Under the pieces are notes generated by a model. It was given only the letters and a program-made list of their open reading frames with translations, was not told the DNA's origin and ran no database searches. From CBDFKS01 sp965248905 (GTDB lineage: Bacteria; Chloroflexota; Dehalococcoidia; Lucifugimonadales; JAGWBF01), in the NCBI GenBank assembly GCA_965248905.1, contig CBDFKS010000007.1, positions 1,550,001 to 1,614,000 on the forward strand: a stretch of 64,000 nucleotides of DNA, written 5' to 3'. The translations under genes were made by a program, and so were the position numbers. Of this stretch, positions 26,250 through 35,318 are shown piece after piece. How positions within the stretch are numbered: the first letter of the stretch is position 1; each line of letters opens with the position of its first letter.

Positions 26250-27242
26250 ATGGCGCGAATAGGGATTGGAATTCTTGGGGATATCACACCCCCTGAATCC
26301 GTCGAGTGCTTCCAGCTTGCCGAGAGGCTCGGGTACGAAAGCGCCTGGATGGCCGAAGGACGGGCCGGTGACCAGTTCTCCATCCTGACCAGCGCCGCCC
26401 TCACGACTGAGCGCATCAAGCTCGGCACCAGTATCTCCAGCGTGTTCGTTCGCAGCGCGCCAACCATCGCGATGGCTGCTGCCACGGTGGACTACTTCTC
26501 TAATGGACGCCTCCTGTTGGGGCTCGGGTCGGACCACCGTGTCCAGGTCGGCCCCATGCACGGCCTGGAGTACGGCAAGCCTATGCAACGTCTCCGGGAG
26601 GCCATCGACATTATCCGAATCCTCCTGAGAAATGGTGAAGTCTCCTACCAGGGTAAGGTGTTCAGCATTGAACATTATGACCTGTGGTTTCGACCATTAC
26701 GGCCAGAAATTCCTATTTATGTAGCCGGGGTGCGCTCAAAAATGCTCCAGGTCTGTGGAGAGATAGGCCAGGGTGTCATCATGACGTGGTGCGCGCTCCA
26801 TCGCGTTGCACCGGCCCGGGAAGACGTCCGCCTGGGCGCCCAGCGTGCTGGCCGACTCCTTGGGGATGTGGACATCGCAACGATGATCCCGACCATGGTG
26901 TCCACGGACCGGGAGATAGAGCGCAGCCGGATGCGGGCGCGCGTCGCCTACTATGCCTGTGTGCTCCCCCGATATCGCCGGCTTATGGTGGACGCGGGCT
27001 TTGGCGAAGAGGTGGCCGCGATCAATAAAGCGTGGTCCGACGGTGACCATGATCGCGCGGCGTCACTCGTCTCGGACGGACTCATGGATGCGTTTACCTT
27101 GGCAGGGAACCCGGATGAATGCCGGGCTCGCATCGAGCAGTTCCGACAAGCCGGCATTGACCTTCCCTTGCTCTCTCTCCGCTTCACCGGGAAAGACGCC
27201 AGGGACCAAATCCTTGAGGCCATTCGGGGCTGTGCCCCGTAG
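26250..27242 (+). CDS. LLM-class flavin-dependent oxidoreductase, copy 1
   Basis: A 330-residue luciferase-like monooxygenase-fold protein, likely using F420 or FMN. It starts MARIGIGILGDITPPESVEC. It has the LAERLGYESAWMAEG segment, LGTSISSVFVRSAPTIAMAAA and RLLLGLGSDHRVQV, all characteristic of TIM-barrel LLM enzymes related to methylene-H4MPT reductase. The C-terminus GNPDECRARIEQFRQAGIDLP is also typical. It begins 25 bases after the split DUF2182 frame. A closely similar paralogue is encoded at 33118. The substrate is unknown. In this group such enzymes oxidise or reduce small organic compounds. Confidence 0.88.
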   Translation: MARIGIGILGDITPPESVECFQLAERLGYESAWMAEGRAGDQFSILTSAALTTERIKLGTSISSVFVRSAPTIAMAAATVDYFSNGRLLLGLGSDHRVQVGPMHGLEYGKPMQRLREAIDIIRILLRNGEVSYQGKVFSIEHYDLWFRPLRPEIPIYVAGVRSKMLQVCGEIGQGVIMTWCALHRVAPAREDVRLGAQRAGRLLGDVDIATMIPTMVSTDREIERSRMRARVAYYACVLPRYRRLMVDAGFGEEVAAINKAWSDGDHDRAASLVSDGLMDAFTLAGNPDECRARIEQFRQAGIDLPLLSLRFTGKDARDQILEAIRGCAP

Positions 27243-27427
27243 GACTTGGTTATTCTACCTAATGAAATGTTCTTAGACACCCCCCGACGCGCTGCCACTC
27301 TATGAAGAGTCGACCTCCAGAGACCAGACTCGACCATCAGAAATCAAGTCTTAGTATCGATGTGCGTCCTGCCTAAGAGCGTGATCTCCCCGGCCAGTTA
27401 CTATAAAGATCAACCCTCATAAGCTCT

Positions 27428-28540
27428 CTACTCCAGCACCATGATGGAGCTGGACTTGATAACCAGGAACACCTCTTGGCCCTCGTAAAGCTCCAGGGCA
27501 TCGAGGGCTTCCGGGGTAATCTCCACCACGAGAGGGCCTGTCTTCAGCGGAGGGGAAGGTGTTCCAACGTCGGTGTACAACAACACGTTGCTGTCCACTC
27601 TGTGAATCCCGCGAATGCGACTCGGGAGTATATTCCGGGCACTGATACGGTGGGGATGGTCCACCGCCACTATGACGTCGCCAGCTCTAATTGTTATTGA
27701 GATGGTGTCACCCGTTTTGAGATGGGATGGCACATTGGGAATCCATAGCACCGCATCTCCGAGTCTTGCGGAGGTGAGGCTATTACTCTGTCCAGACTCA
27801 ACTATCTCCACGTCCAGCAGGTTCTCCAGGCCTCCAGTCTCCACCAGAGAGTGTACGTAGGGCTCCATAAGCACCTTGTGAGGCTCATCAAAGGCGAGCT
27901 GCTTCCCCCTGGAAACGACCAACGCCCTGTCCGCTATGGCCAGCACCTCTGCAATGGAGTGGGAAACATAGACCATGGATATGGCTAGCTCGGAGTGAAG
28001 CTTCTTCAGGTAACGTAGGATTCTACCTCTCAAAGCAATATCCAGGGAGGCCAGGGGCTCGTCCATCAGAAGCAGCTCAGGCGAGGTTGCCAGTGCGCGA
28101 GCCAACGCAACACGCTGCCGCTCCCCGGTCGACAGAGCGGAGGGGCGCCGCTCCATCAACGGCTCTAGCTCCAGCAGCTTTATCACTTGCTCAGGTTCGA
28201 CTTTCCTATATTCCGGCGCTGTCAGCTTGTAGCCATACAGGATATTGTCGCGGACACGAAGGTGGGGGAAGAGAAGATTCTCCTGAAACATATAGCCCAC
28301 TCGCCGCTGCTCCGGGCGCAGATTGGTCTTCTTAGAGGACGAGAATATGGAGCGCCCATTAAGGAGGATCTCTCCCCGGTCTGGAGTGCCGAGTCCGGCT
28401 ATGCAGTCAAGGATCGTGGTCTTGCCGCTACCGGACGGCCCAAAGATGGCCGTAACACCCGCCTGAAACGAGGCATCAACCTCCAGCTGAAATCCAGGAT
28501 AGGTCTTTAAGAGCCTCAGATCTAAGAGAGAGTCGGTCAT
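27428..28540 (-). CDS. modC: Molybdate ABC transporter ATPase ModC
   Basis: ATP-hydrolysing subunit for molybdate (or tungstate) import. It is 370 residues long, with Walker A FGPSGSGKTT at about 33-42, signature LSTGERQRVALARAL, and Walker B LLLMDEPLASLD. The C-terminal third carries a Mop/TOBE-type oxyanion-binding domain (ARNILPSRIRGIHRVDSNVLL ... LEVFLVIKSSS region), as in ModC. It is 3 bases downstream of modB and is the last gene of the operon. Confidence 0.94.
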   Translation of the reverse strand: MTDSLLDLRLLKTYPGFQLEVDASFQAGVTAIFGPSGSGKTTILDCIAGLGTPDRGEILLNGRSIFSSSKKTNLRPEQRRVGYMFQENLLFPHLRVRDNILYGYKLTAPEYRKVEPEQVIKLLELEPLMERRPSALSTGERQRVALARALATSPELLLMDEPLASLDIALRGRILRYLKKLHSELAISMVYVSHSIAEVLAIADRALVVSRGKQLAFDEPHKVLMEPYVHSLVETGGLENLLDVEIVESGQSNSLTSARLGDAVLWIPNVPSHLKTGDTISITIRAGDVIVAVDHPHRISARNILPSRIRGIHRVDSNVLLYTDVGTPSPPLKTGPLVVEITPEALDALELYEGQEVFLVIKSSSIMVLE

Positions 28541-28543
28541 AGC

Positions 28544-29218
28544 CTAAGTGGTGGCTCTCCGGCGTCCCAGCATCTGATGGGCGGCCAGGGCCAAAAAGGC
28601 AAGCACCATACAGGCGACTATGAGTCGCACCGCTGCCCCATCGTCTCCCACCTGCAACCTGTTGAATATAAACAGGGACATGGTCTGAGTTTTGCCCGGT
28701 ATATTTCCCGCCACGACTATCGTAGCCCCAAACTCTCCTAAACCTCGCGCAAAGCCAAGAAGCGATGCGGCCAGAATGCCGCGATAAGCGAGGGGAACGG
28801 TGACGCTGAAGAAGGTCTTCAGAGGCCCGGCCCCAAGGCTGCGGGACGCCAGCTCCAGCCGGGGATCGACGCCTGCCATGGCGACCTCAATAGACCTCAC
28901 CATAAGGGGCAATGAAACGAGACCCGCAGCCAGCGCCGCAGCCACCCAGGTAAACACAGCATCTACTCCGAAAAGGGCTTCCAGCGGGCGGCCTATGGGC
29001 CCACCGGAGCCCAAAACCAGCAGCAAAAAGTACCCCGTCACTACGGGAGGCAGGACCAGAGGAAAGGAGATTACGGTATCCAGCAGTGCCTTGCCACGCA
29101 TGGAGGACTTGGCCAGCAGCCATCCTATCCACAGGGCGATGGGCAACCCGATCAATGTCCCGACCACAGCAACCTGCAACGATAAAGCAATAACCTGAAA
29201 CTCACTGGAAGAAATCAC
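28544..29218 (-). CDS. modB: Molybdate ABC transporter permease ModB
   Basis: A 224-residue membrane subunit with five to six helices. The ModB features SFPLVLPPVVTGYFLLLVLG and the EAA coupling loop ASRSLGAGPLKTFFSVTVPLAYRG are present, as is GFARGLGEFGATIVVAGNIPGKTQTM. It lies between modA (97 bases upstream) and modC (3 bases downstream). Confidence 0.95.
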   Translation of the reverse strand: MISSSEFQVIALSLQVAVVGTLIGLPIALWIGWLLAKSSMRGKALLDTVISFPLVLPPVVTGYFLLLVLGSGGPIGRPLEALFGVDAVFTWVAAALAAGLVSLPLMVRSIEVAMAGVDPRLELASRSLGAGPLKTFFSVTVPLAYRGILAASLLGFARGLGEFGATIVVAGNIPGKTQTMSLFIFNRLQVGDDGAAVRLIVACMVLAFLALAAHQMLGRRRATT

Positions 29219-29315
29219 CTGGCAACTCTCCTGAACAGGGTATTTGGAGTTACTTTACGGACGTATAGGCAGTGGTAAACAACACAGGAACTCTCGACAC
29301 GGCGACCCGGCAGAT

Positions 29316-30083
29316 TTATCTGCTATTATGGGGGATGAAGCCGTACCGACGAAAGGTTTCTTGTGCAGTATCGCTGGTAAGGAATGAGAGGAACCGCCTC
29401 ACCGAGTCCACACTGGGAGAACGCCGCACAATAACCGCCGGATAGACTATGGGGGAATAGCTGTCCGGGGGGATGGAAGCGAGTATCTCCAAGCCTTCGC
29501 TGATCTGCGCGTCGGTGTAGTAAACGATACCGACGTCCACATTGCCCGTTTCCACGTAGCTCATAGCAACTCGAACGTTGGGCGCCGGGATGATTCGGGG
29601 CTCGACCTGCTTCCATAGCCCCAGGTTCATCAATGCTTCCCTGGCGTACCATCCGGCTGGAGCCAGATCCGGCGCCGCAATCGCAACCCTCTTGTCAGAA
29701 CCGGCCAAATCCTCCACCGAGGCGATCTCATCGGCTTGGGCCAGGTCAGGACCACCTACCAACACCAGTTCGTTGCTGAGCAAGTCTACTCGGGAGCCCG
29801 GCAATATAAGATTACGCTCTTCGAGCCTCAACATGGGCTGAGAACCGGCGGAAAGAAAGAGATCAGCGGGAGCGCCTCGAACTATGAGCTGGGCCAACTC
29901 CGTCGAGCCCCCGAGATTGAAGCTCACTTCGATATTTTCGCGCTCAGTGAACTCCTGGCCCAACTCTTCCATTACGTCGGCCAGGCTAGCGGCAGCAAAG
30001 ACAAGGACGCTCTCGCCTTCGTCGCTCCCACAAGAGGAGATCACCAGCAGCAATACAAGGGTGACGGCAAAGAGGACCGACAT
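29316..30083 (-). CDS. modA: Molybdate-binding lipoprotein ModA
   Basis: Extracytoplasmic oxyanion receptor. It is 255 residues long with a lipoprotein signal and lipobox ISSC near residue 18. The mature part starts with VLVFAAASLADVMEEL, where early Ser residues bind the anion, followed by FNLGGSTELAQLIVRGAPADLFLSA. NVRVAMSYVETGNVDVGIVYYTDA is the usual C-terminal lobe. The ATG is 3 bases after the stop of the acetamidase-like gene, which strongly suggests co-transcription. Confidence 0.93.
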   Translation of the reverse strand: MSVLFAVTLVLLLVISSCGSDEGESVLVFAAASLADVMEELGQEFTERENIEVSFNLGGSTELAQLIVRGAPADLFLSAGSQPMLRLEERNLILPGSRVDLLSNELVLVGGPDLAQADEIASVEDLAGSDKRVAIAAPDLAPAGWYAREALMNLGLWKQVEPRIIPAPNVRVAMSYVETGNVDVGIVYYTDAQISEGLEILASIPPDSYSPIVYPAVIVRRSPSVDSVRRFLSFLTSDTAQETFRRYGFIPHNSR

Positions 30084-30086
30084 ACA

Positions 30087-30962
30087 TTAACCGAGCTGTT
30101 CAAACACCTGCCGGGACAACATCATCTTCACAGGGCTAATGGGCCGAAAGGTGCGAGAGATCCTTATGTCGCCGGCCATTGCCAGCAAGCTGTAAGCGGC
30201 ATAGGGCTCCATCCCTTTTTCGTCAACCAGAAAGTCCACCATGGCTCGCACCGCCTGTTTCATGGCGGGAGCCGGGTCCTCGCCATAGGACAGGGTGACG
30301 AAGTAGTCGGGCGTCAGCGCACGAGGGGACTTGAGGTTGAGCCCTTTCTCGACTGTAACCCGGACATGCACCTCCCCTTCAGTCTCTCCGCCGGTCCCGG
30401 ATACCGCGCCGTCCCCCACTACTGCATGACAGTCTCCCATAGCCAGCATTCCACCCTCCACGAAGATAGGGAGGTAAAGAATTGTCCCCTCCACAAGCTC
30501 CTTCATGTCCAGGTCTCCGCCATAAGGGCCGCTGTCCGCCGCGGTGGTCTGTTTATAAGTAGGTGTAGTGGCTACAAGACCAACGGATGGCCGTAGAGGC
30601 AGCTTTATACCACCCGGGAAGACCAGGTTGTTTCCCTCGATGGGCATGATGGTAGCATGGTGCTGGGTGAAATCGTTCTCAAGGAAGCCGTGACCCGCTC
30701 TTATCACATGCACGGCTTCGTTGATGGCTTTAATGCCCAGAAACTCTACCTTGAGGGCATCGCCAGGAGCTGCCCCTTCAACATAGATAGGGCCAGTGGC
30801 AGGGCCCTTCAGGGGGTTCTGCTCCCACTCTGGCGCTCCTCGTGAACCCTCGAAGGCATCCCAGGTCTCGACAATCAGCTCTTCACCAGATTCGATTTTG
30901 ATGGCTGCTGGGTTTTTGGGGTCTAGAAAATAGATATGTTTATCCTTGGTAAGCCGCTTCAT
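30087..30962 (-). CDS. Acetamidase/formamidase family protein
   Basis: A 291-residue FmdA/AmdA-family amidohydrolase that would release ammonia from small amides such as formamide or acetamide. It begins MKRLTKDKHIYFLDPKNPA. It has DALKVEFLGI, TKQTTAADSGPYGGDLDMKEL-like core (YKQTTAADSGPYGGDLD), and MLAMGDCHAVVGDGAVSGTGGE, which carries the conserved metal/active-site cluster. ATG 30962 is chosen because GAGAGGA lies 6 bases upstream. An in-frame start at 31028 would overlap the NTF2-like gene. It lies in a tight operon before modABC. Confidence 0.86.
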   Translation of the reverse strand: MKRLTKDKHIYFLDPKNPAAIKIESGEELIVETWDAFEGSRGAPEWEQNPLKGPATGPIYVEGAAPGDALKVEFLGIKAINEAVHVIRAGHGFLENDFTQHHATIMPIEGNNLVFPGGIKLPLRPSVGLVATTPTYKQTTAADSGPYGGDLDMKELVEGTILYLPIFVEGGMLAMGDCHAVVGDGAVSGTGGETEGEVHVRVTVEKGLNLKSPRALTPDYFVTLSYGEDPAPAMKQAVRAMVDFLVDEKGMEPYAAYSLLAMAGDIRISRTFRPISPVKMMLSRQVFEQLG

Positions 30963-30982
30963 AGCGTTCCTCTCGTCGCAAA

Positions 30983-31363
30983 TTATCCGGAGCTCCCTCC
31001 GTTGGGATCGTCGATCACGAACTTCCATGTTCCATCGGACTGGCGCTTCACTACCTCCCTGCCGTGTCCACCCCCGGTAACGGGGTTCCCATCGTGATCG
31101 GTGCCTGTAAATGACCAGTCGGAATATAGCAGCGCTGTATCCCCCGACTGCACCGCTTTCACGCCGTGTAGGGTTATGGTGGCCTTCATGTTAATAAAAT
31201 CGCTCATGATCTGCCGTACTGCGTCGATACCGGTGACCACCTTGCCTGGCTCCGGCACGAATGTGGCGTTATTATCGTAGAGGGCTACGGCTGCTTCCAG
31301 GTCTCCGGCGTTGACTGCTTCTCCCAGCAGTATGTCCGCGTCTTCAGGCTTTGTTGCGGGCAT
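30983..31363 (-). CDS. NTF2-like / SnoaL-like protein
   Basis: A 126-residue cone-shaped-fold protein. It starts with AVNAGDLEAAVALYDNNATFVPEPGKVVTG, typical of DUF4440/SnoaL-like proteins, and continues LHGVKAVQSGDTALLYSDWSFTG and GREVVKRQSDGTWKFVIDDPN. It has an excellent AGGAGGT ribosome site. It probably begins the operon NTF2-like, acetamidase, modA, modB, modC. The role is unknown. Such proteins can be small enzymes or ligand-binding domains. Confidence 0.8.
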   Translation of the reverse strand: MPATKPEDADILLGEAVNAGDLEAAVALYDNNATFVPEPGKVVTGIDAVRQIMSDFINMKATITLHGVKAVQSGDTALLYSDWSFTGTDHDGNPVTGGGHGREVVKRQSDGTWKFVIDDPNGGSSG

Positions 31364-31532
31364 CGCTTACCTCCTGTGAACCTAGATGTTGGGTGGTACT
31401 ACTCTCACCAGTGGTCGTTCTCGTGTCCATCGTTGAACTCTACTTCAGACGAGGCAGGCGGTCAAGCGACCAATCATGATACAGTCAATTGGCTTATCTG
31501 CCGCTGAACACGCCTAACAGAACTCTATTGTG

Positions 31533-31556
31533 TACCGCAGCCTAAAGGCTGCGGTA
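31533..31556. repeat. Perfect palindrome, family C, copy 1
   Basis: TACCGCAGCCT, AA, AGGCTGCGGTA: 11-base arms around two bases. A near-identical palindrome is at 55187-55212. It sits just beyond the 3' end of the CoA-transferase gene on the minus strand, so it may act as a terminator or mRNA-end stabiliser. Confidence 0.75.
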
Positions 31557-31595
31557 TATATGCCCTCGCCTTTAGAGGAAGTTTTTGATCTATCG

Positions 31596-32780
31596 TTAGA
31601 TAACGCCCCCCTCTTTTAGCTGGGCAATTGCACTTTTATCGTAACCCAGCTCCCCAAGGACCTCCTCGTTATGTTGCCCCAGCAACGGTGGAGGCAACCT
31701 TACATCGGGGGGCGTATCGGCCAGCTTCAGGGGACTCCCGGGCATCTTGAGGTCCGCTATCTGAGGGTGGGGGATGGACACGACCATATCCCGTGCCAAT
31801 ACCTGGGGATCATCGAGGACTTGAGAGACCTGGTTTATGGGGCCGCATGGCACCCCCGCACTCCCAATCACTTCCAGCCAGTCGGCGGAACTCCCTGTGG
31901 CGAAGTGATCGCTGAGTATCGAAACCAGCTCTGCGCGATGGCTGACTCTGTCCGTGTTGGTCCTGAACTTGGGGTCGTCGATCAGATCTTCGCGCCCGAT
32001 GGCCGGACAGAGCCGGCGCCATAGCCCATCGTTGCCGCATCCCAGGATAAAGTAGCCATCGGAAGATGGGAATGCTTGATAGGGCACCAGGCTAGGGTGT
32101 CCTGAGCCCATACGCCCGGGATCGCGGCCGGTCGCCAGATATGCGAGAGCGTGATAGCTCATGGTCGCCACCTGACCCTCGAGGAGCGAAGCCTCAACGA
32201 ATTGGCCCACGCCACTTCTCTCCCTGGCCAAGAGTGCGGTCAATATGGAGCCGTAGGCCATCATTCCAGCGAACAGATCGACCAGAGAGAATCCCATTCG
32301 AACAGGTGCTCCGTCGGGCTCGCCGGTGGTGCTCATGAGCCCGCCATACCCCTGGACGATCAGATCATAGCCCGGCCTATCCGCCAAAGGACCTGTCCTG
32401 CCAAACCCGGAGATGGCGCAGTAAACGATGCGGGGGTTCCGTTCCCGTATCGCCTCATAGCCTATACCCATCCTGTCCGCAGTCCTTGCTCGAAAGCTCT
32501 CGACTAACACATCAGCACGACTCGCCAACTCCAGGCATATATCAACGGCTTTCTTCTCTTTCAGGTTGAGGGTAATACTACGCTTGTTACGGTTGAAGGC
32601 CAGGAACTGAGTGCTTTGCTCGTTCCAGAAAGGAGTCCACGAGCGAGTCTCGTCCCCGTGCGTTGGCTCTTCGATCTTGATAACGTCGCTACCCATATCA
32701 CCCAGCATCATGGTGCAAAATGGGCCCGCCAGAGTGCGGGTCAAATCCACAACCTTGATACCTTCCAAAGCCGCGACCAT
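31596..32780 (-). CDS. CaiB/BaiF (family III) CoA-transferase
   Basis: A 394-residue CoA-transferase. The start VAALEGIKVVDLTRTLAGPFCTMMLGDMGSDVIKIE is family-typical. FNRNKRSITLNL is the usual CoA-binding region. GFGRTGPLADRPGYDLIVQG carries the catalytic Asp near residue 139, which forms the acyl-anhydride and thioester intermediates. ATG 32780 follows GGAG at 6 bases. A GTG at 32792 in the same frame is less well placed. No acyl-CoA dehydrogenase or synthetase is adjacent, so the substrate acid is unknown. Confidence 0.9.
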   Translation of the reverse strand: MVAALEGIKVVDLTRTLAGPFCTMMLGDMGSDVIKIEEPTHGDETRSWTPFWNEQSTQFLAFNRNKRSITLNLKEKKAVDICLELASRADVLVESFRARTADRMGIGYEAIRERNPRIVYCAISGFGRTGPLADRPGYDLIVQGYGGLMSTTGEPDGAPVRMGFSLVDLFAGMMAYGSILTALLARERSGVGQFVEASLLEGQVATMSYHALAYLATGRDPGRMGSGHPSLVPYQAFPSSDGYFILGCGNDGLWRRLCPAIGREDLIDDPKFRTNTDRVSHRAELVSILSDHFATGSSADWLEVIGSAGVPCGPINQVSQVLDDPQVLARDMVVSIPHPQIADLKMPGSPLKLADTPPDVRLPPPLLGQHNEEVLGELGYDKSAIAQLKEGGVI

Positions 32781-32863
32781 GTTCATCTCCACATTTTAAG
32801 AATCAGGACCAGATTGACCTCGGAGAATTATATCACCATAGCCCGGAATCGAAGCAGGCCAAA

Positions 32864-32981
32864 AACTACCGCTCATGGCGAGCTACATCCTGAGCACTGC
32901 CGAAGGGTTGTCGAACCATGGGGGCGGCCTTCCACGAGCTCAGGGTGAGCGGAAAATGTCTACCTCGGAGCAAGAATCGAA
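32864..32981. repeat. Dispersed stem-loop repeat, family A, copy 1
   Basis: The shared elements are CGCTCATGG-GAGC, TTGTCGAACCATGG, a GAGCTCAGGGTGAGCGGAAA end, and the tail GCAAGAATCGAA. Copies 2 and 3 lie at 38671 and 53651. This repeat fills most of the 337-base gap between the CoA-transferase and LLM genes, in which I see no gene. Confidence 0.75.
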
Positions 32982-33117
32982 ATAAGTTGCGTCGGACCCG
33001 ACCTGCGTTGACATCCCAATAGGCCCTGGGTATACTCACCGACATAGTGACAGATCACGCCTTACCCGTGAAACCGCCTCCTCTACCGGTCCGCCAGGTC
33101 TAGCGAAGGGAGCAAGT

Positions 33118-34116
33118 ATGGAACGTCTCGGAGTAGCTTTCACTGGAGGACTGCAGCCGAAGGAAATCGTGGAGTGTGTGCGGCTTGCGGAGGAGCTGGG
33201 GTACGAATCTGCGTGGATGGCGGAAGGCCATGGCGGCGACCAGTTTTCTATATTGACTGCCTGCGCCGTAGCCACCAAGAGAATCCTCCTGGGCACCAGC
33301 ATCAGCAGCGTTTTTGTACGCAGCGCCCCGACCATTGCGATGGCCGCCGCCTGCGTGGACCACTACTCCGACGGCCGGTTTATTCTTGGCCTGGGATCGA
33401 GCCACAAGGTCCAGGTCGAGCCAGAGCACGGCCTGACATTCACCCAGCCTGTTCAGCGTCTCCGGGAAACCGTCGACATCGTGCGATTACTGCTGCGGGA
33501 CGGAGTGGTGTCATACAGCGGGACTGTGTTCAATATCAGCAAGTTCGACATTCCCTTCCAGCCGTTTCGCAAGGAGATTCCCATCCATATGGCAGCGGTC
33601 CGTCCCAAAATGCTTCAGATTTGTGGAGAGATTGCTCAAGGCGCAATGCTCACCTGGTCTACCCTGGAGCACGTAAAGACGGCCGCGGAGAACGTCGCTC
33701 AGGGCGCGAAACAAGCAGGAAAGGACCCCAAGGACGTTGAGGTGTCGACATTGCTACACTGCGCCGTGTCCGACGACAAGGAGAAAGCCGGTTATCCATT
33801 GCGTGTAGGTATCGCCAGCTACGCCGGCTTTTTCCCCAGATACCGACGGCTCATGGTAGAGGCTGGCTTCCCTGATGAGATAGAAGCGGTCAGGCAGGCG
33901 TGGGTGCAGGGTGACCGAGAGCGTGCCATAAAGCTCGTTCCCAGCGAGCTCATCGATAAAATTGGAGTGGTTGGGACCGCCACCGAGTGCAGGAAAAAGA
34001 TACAGGACTTCCGTGAAGCTGGAATCACGCTCCCAATCGTATTCCCCACTACAACAGGGGAAGATCGCGTGAAGAACGCGATGCACGTCATCCAGGAATG
34101 CAGGCCTCAAAAGTAG
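33118..34116 (+). CDS. LLM-class flavin-dependent oxidoreductase, copy 2
   Basis: A 332-residue paralogue of the protein encoded at 26250. It has the same landmarks: LAEELGYESAWMAEGHGGDQF, LGTSISSVFVRSAPTIAMAAA, FILGLGSSHKVQVEPEHGL and the C-terminal TATECRKKIQDFREAGITLP. It is likely F420- or FMN-dependent and cytoplasmic. GGGAG lies upstream of the ATG. The next gene, 80 bases downstream, encodes a PEP mutase/isocitrate lyase family enzyme on the same strand. The two may belong to one breakdown pathway. Confidence 0.88.
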   Translation: MERLGVAFTGGLQPKEIVECVRLAEELGYESAWMAEGHGGDQFSILTACAVATKRILLGTSISSVFVRSAPTIAMAAACVDHYSDGRFILGLGSSHKVQVEPEHGLTFTQPVQRLRETVDIVRLLLRDGVVSYSGTVFNISKFDIPFQPFRKEIPIHMAAVRPKMLQICGEIAQGAMLTWSTLEHVKTAAENVAQGAKQAGKDPKDVEVSTLLHCAVSDDKEKAGYPLRVGIASYAGFFPRYRRLMVEAGFPDEIEAVRQAWVQGDRERAIKLVPSELIDKIGVVGTATECRKKIQDFREAGITLPIVFPTTTGEDRVKNAMHVIQECRPQK

Positions 34117-34196
34117 GGTCCACTACTTAGTGTTCTCTTCCATCAGAATAGGAACCTCGAAACGGCGATAAAACAACCAAAATAAGGAGGATTGGA

Positions 34197-35093
34197 ATGG
34201 CATCAGTGAGAAGCAAGCTAAAGGCAATGCTAACCAACGGTGAGACCATAGTTGCACCGGGCGCCTATGACCCCGTCAGCGCTCGTGTGGTTCAGACGCT
34301 GGGCTTTTCTGCCGTCTACACCGGCGGATACATGTCTGGGGCCCACCTGGCCGTCTCAGAGCCTCTCATGACCATGACAGAGCAAGTCGAGGTGGCAAGA
34401 AAAGTGGCCAATGCCGTCGATCTCCCCGTAATCTGCGATGCCGGCGCTGGATACGGTGACCCCGTGCACGCCACGCGCTGCGTAAGAGTATATGAGGACG
34501 CAGGACTGGCTGGGATGCACATCGAAGATCAGGTGTATCCCAAGCGGGCGTCGTACCACAAAGGGTTGGAGCACATCATACCCAGGGATGAGTTCATTGC
34601 CAAGATGCGCTACGCCCTCCAGGCTCGACGGGATAAAGACTTCCTGATCATTGGACGCACCGACGCCTTCTCCGCGGTAGAGGGCTCAATGGAAGAGGCG
34701 GTTCTGCGTGGCCGTGCATTGAGAGACCTGGGAGTGGACGTGGTGATGCCCCGCGGAGTTACTTCCAGAGAGGACCTGGCCCACTTCCGTAAGGAAGTAC
34801 CGGACATACCCTTACTTGTGATTTCAGGCACTCAGTTCGAGCTGTCGGTAAAGGAGTATGAGGACCTGGGATACCAGATCGTCATCTACGCCGCTACCCC
34901 AATGATCGCGGCCGCCATCGCCATCTATGACACCTACAAGAGCCTCAAGGAGACTGGCACCACGGGCATGGAAGCAGCAGAGGTCGCTGACCGGAGACGG
35001 CGTGTTGAAGAGTTTATCAGCCTACCCGAGTATTACCAGATAGAGGCGGAGACCACCGAGAAAGCATACCAGGGCCGGGAAGCCGCCCATTAG
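34197..35093 (+). CDS. PEP mutase / isocitrate lyase family enzyme, copy 1
   Basis: A 298-residue TIM-barrel enzyme of the ICL/PEPM superfamily, which cleaves or forms C-C or P-C bonds of 2-oxo/carboxy acids with Mg2+. It starts RSKLKAMLTNGETIVAPGAYDPVSARV. The Mg-binding ICDAGAGYGDP and IEDQVYPKR segments are present. The KKCGH catalytic motif of lyases is altered to KRASYHKG, which points to an oxaloacetate-decarboxylase or hydrolase-like activity rather than methylisocitrate lyase. An AAGGAGG ribosome site lies upstream. A terminator follows. Confidence 0.85.
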   Translation: MASVRSKLKAMLTNGETIVAPGAYDPVSARVVQTLGFSAVYTGGYMSGAHLAVSEPLMTMTEQVEVARKVANAVDLPVICDAGAGYGDPVHATRCVRVYEDAGLAGMHIEDQVYPKRASYHKGLEHIIPRDEFIAKMRYALQARRDKDFLIIGRTDAFSAVEGSMEEAVLRGRALRDLGVDVVMPRGVTSREDLAHFRKEVPDIPLLVISGTQFELSVKEYEDLGYQIVIYAATPMIAAAIAIYDTYKSLKETGTTGMEAAEVADRRRRVEEFISLPEYYQIEAETTEKAYQGREAAH

Positions 35094-35259
35094 AGCGACT
35101 TTCCAACGCAGGTTTCGTAGTTAGCACTCGAGGACATCGCGACGAAGGTTGGCTGCCCAACCCGTCGCGGAAAGGGCAAGTCTCTCAAGTTCAGCGGATG
35201 GGACATGGGCGGGCAACTGAGAATGCCAACTTAGAGCCTTTAACAAAATTGTTTTGATG

Positions 35260-35285
35260 AACCCCCGCCTTCAGGCGGGGGTTTT
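35260..35285. terminator. Bidirectional intrinsic terminator
   Basis: AACCCCCGCC, TTCA, GGCGGGGGTT followed by TT on the plus strand. The complementary strand also reads into a T-rich run. It separates the convergent PEPM-like gene and the copper-domain lipoprotein gene. Confidence 0.85.
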
Positions 35286-35318
35286 GATATAGCTCCTTAC
35301 AGACATGGGCAAGTTGCC

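Noticed and set aside
29736..30596. 286-codon plus-strand open frame across modA and the amidase gene
   Set aside because: It runs antisense through two well-supported genes and shows no protein-like pattern.
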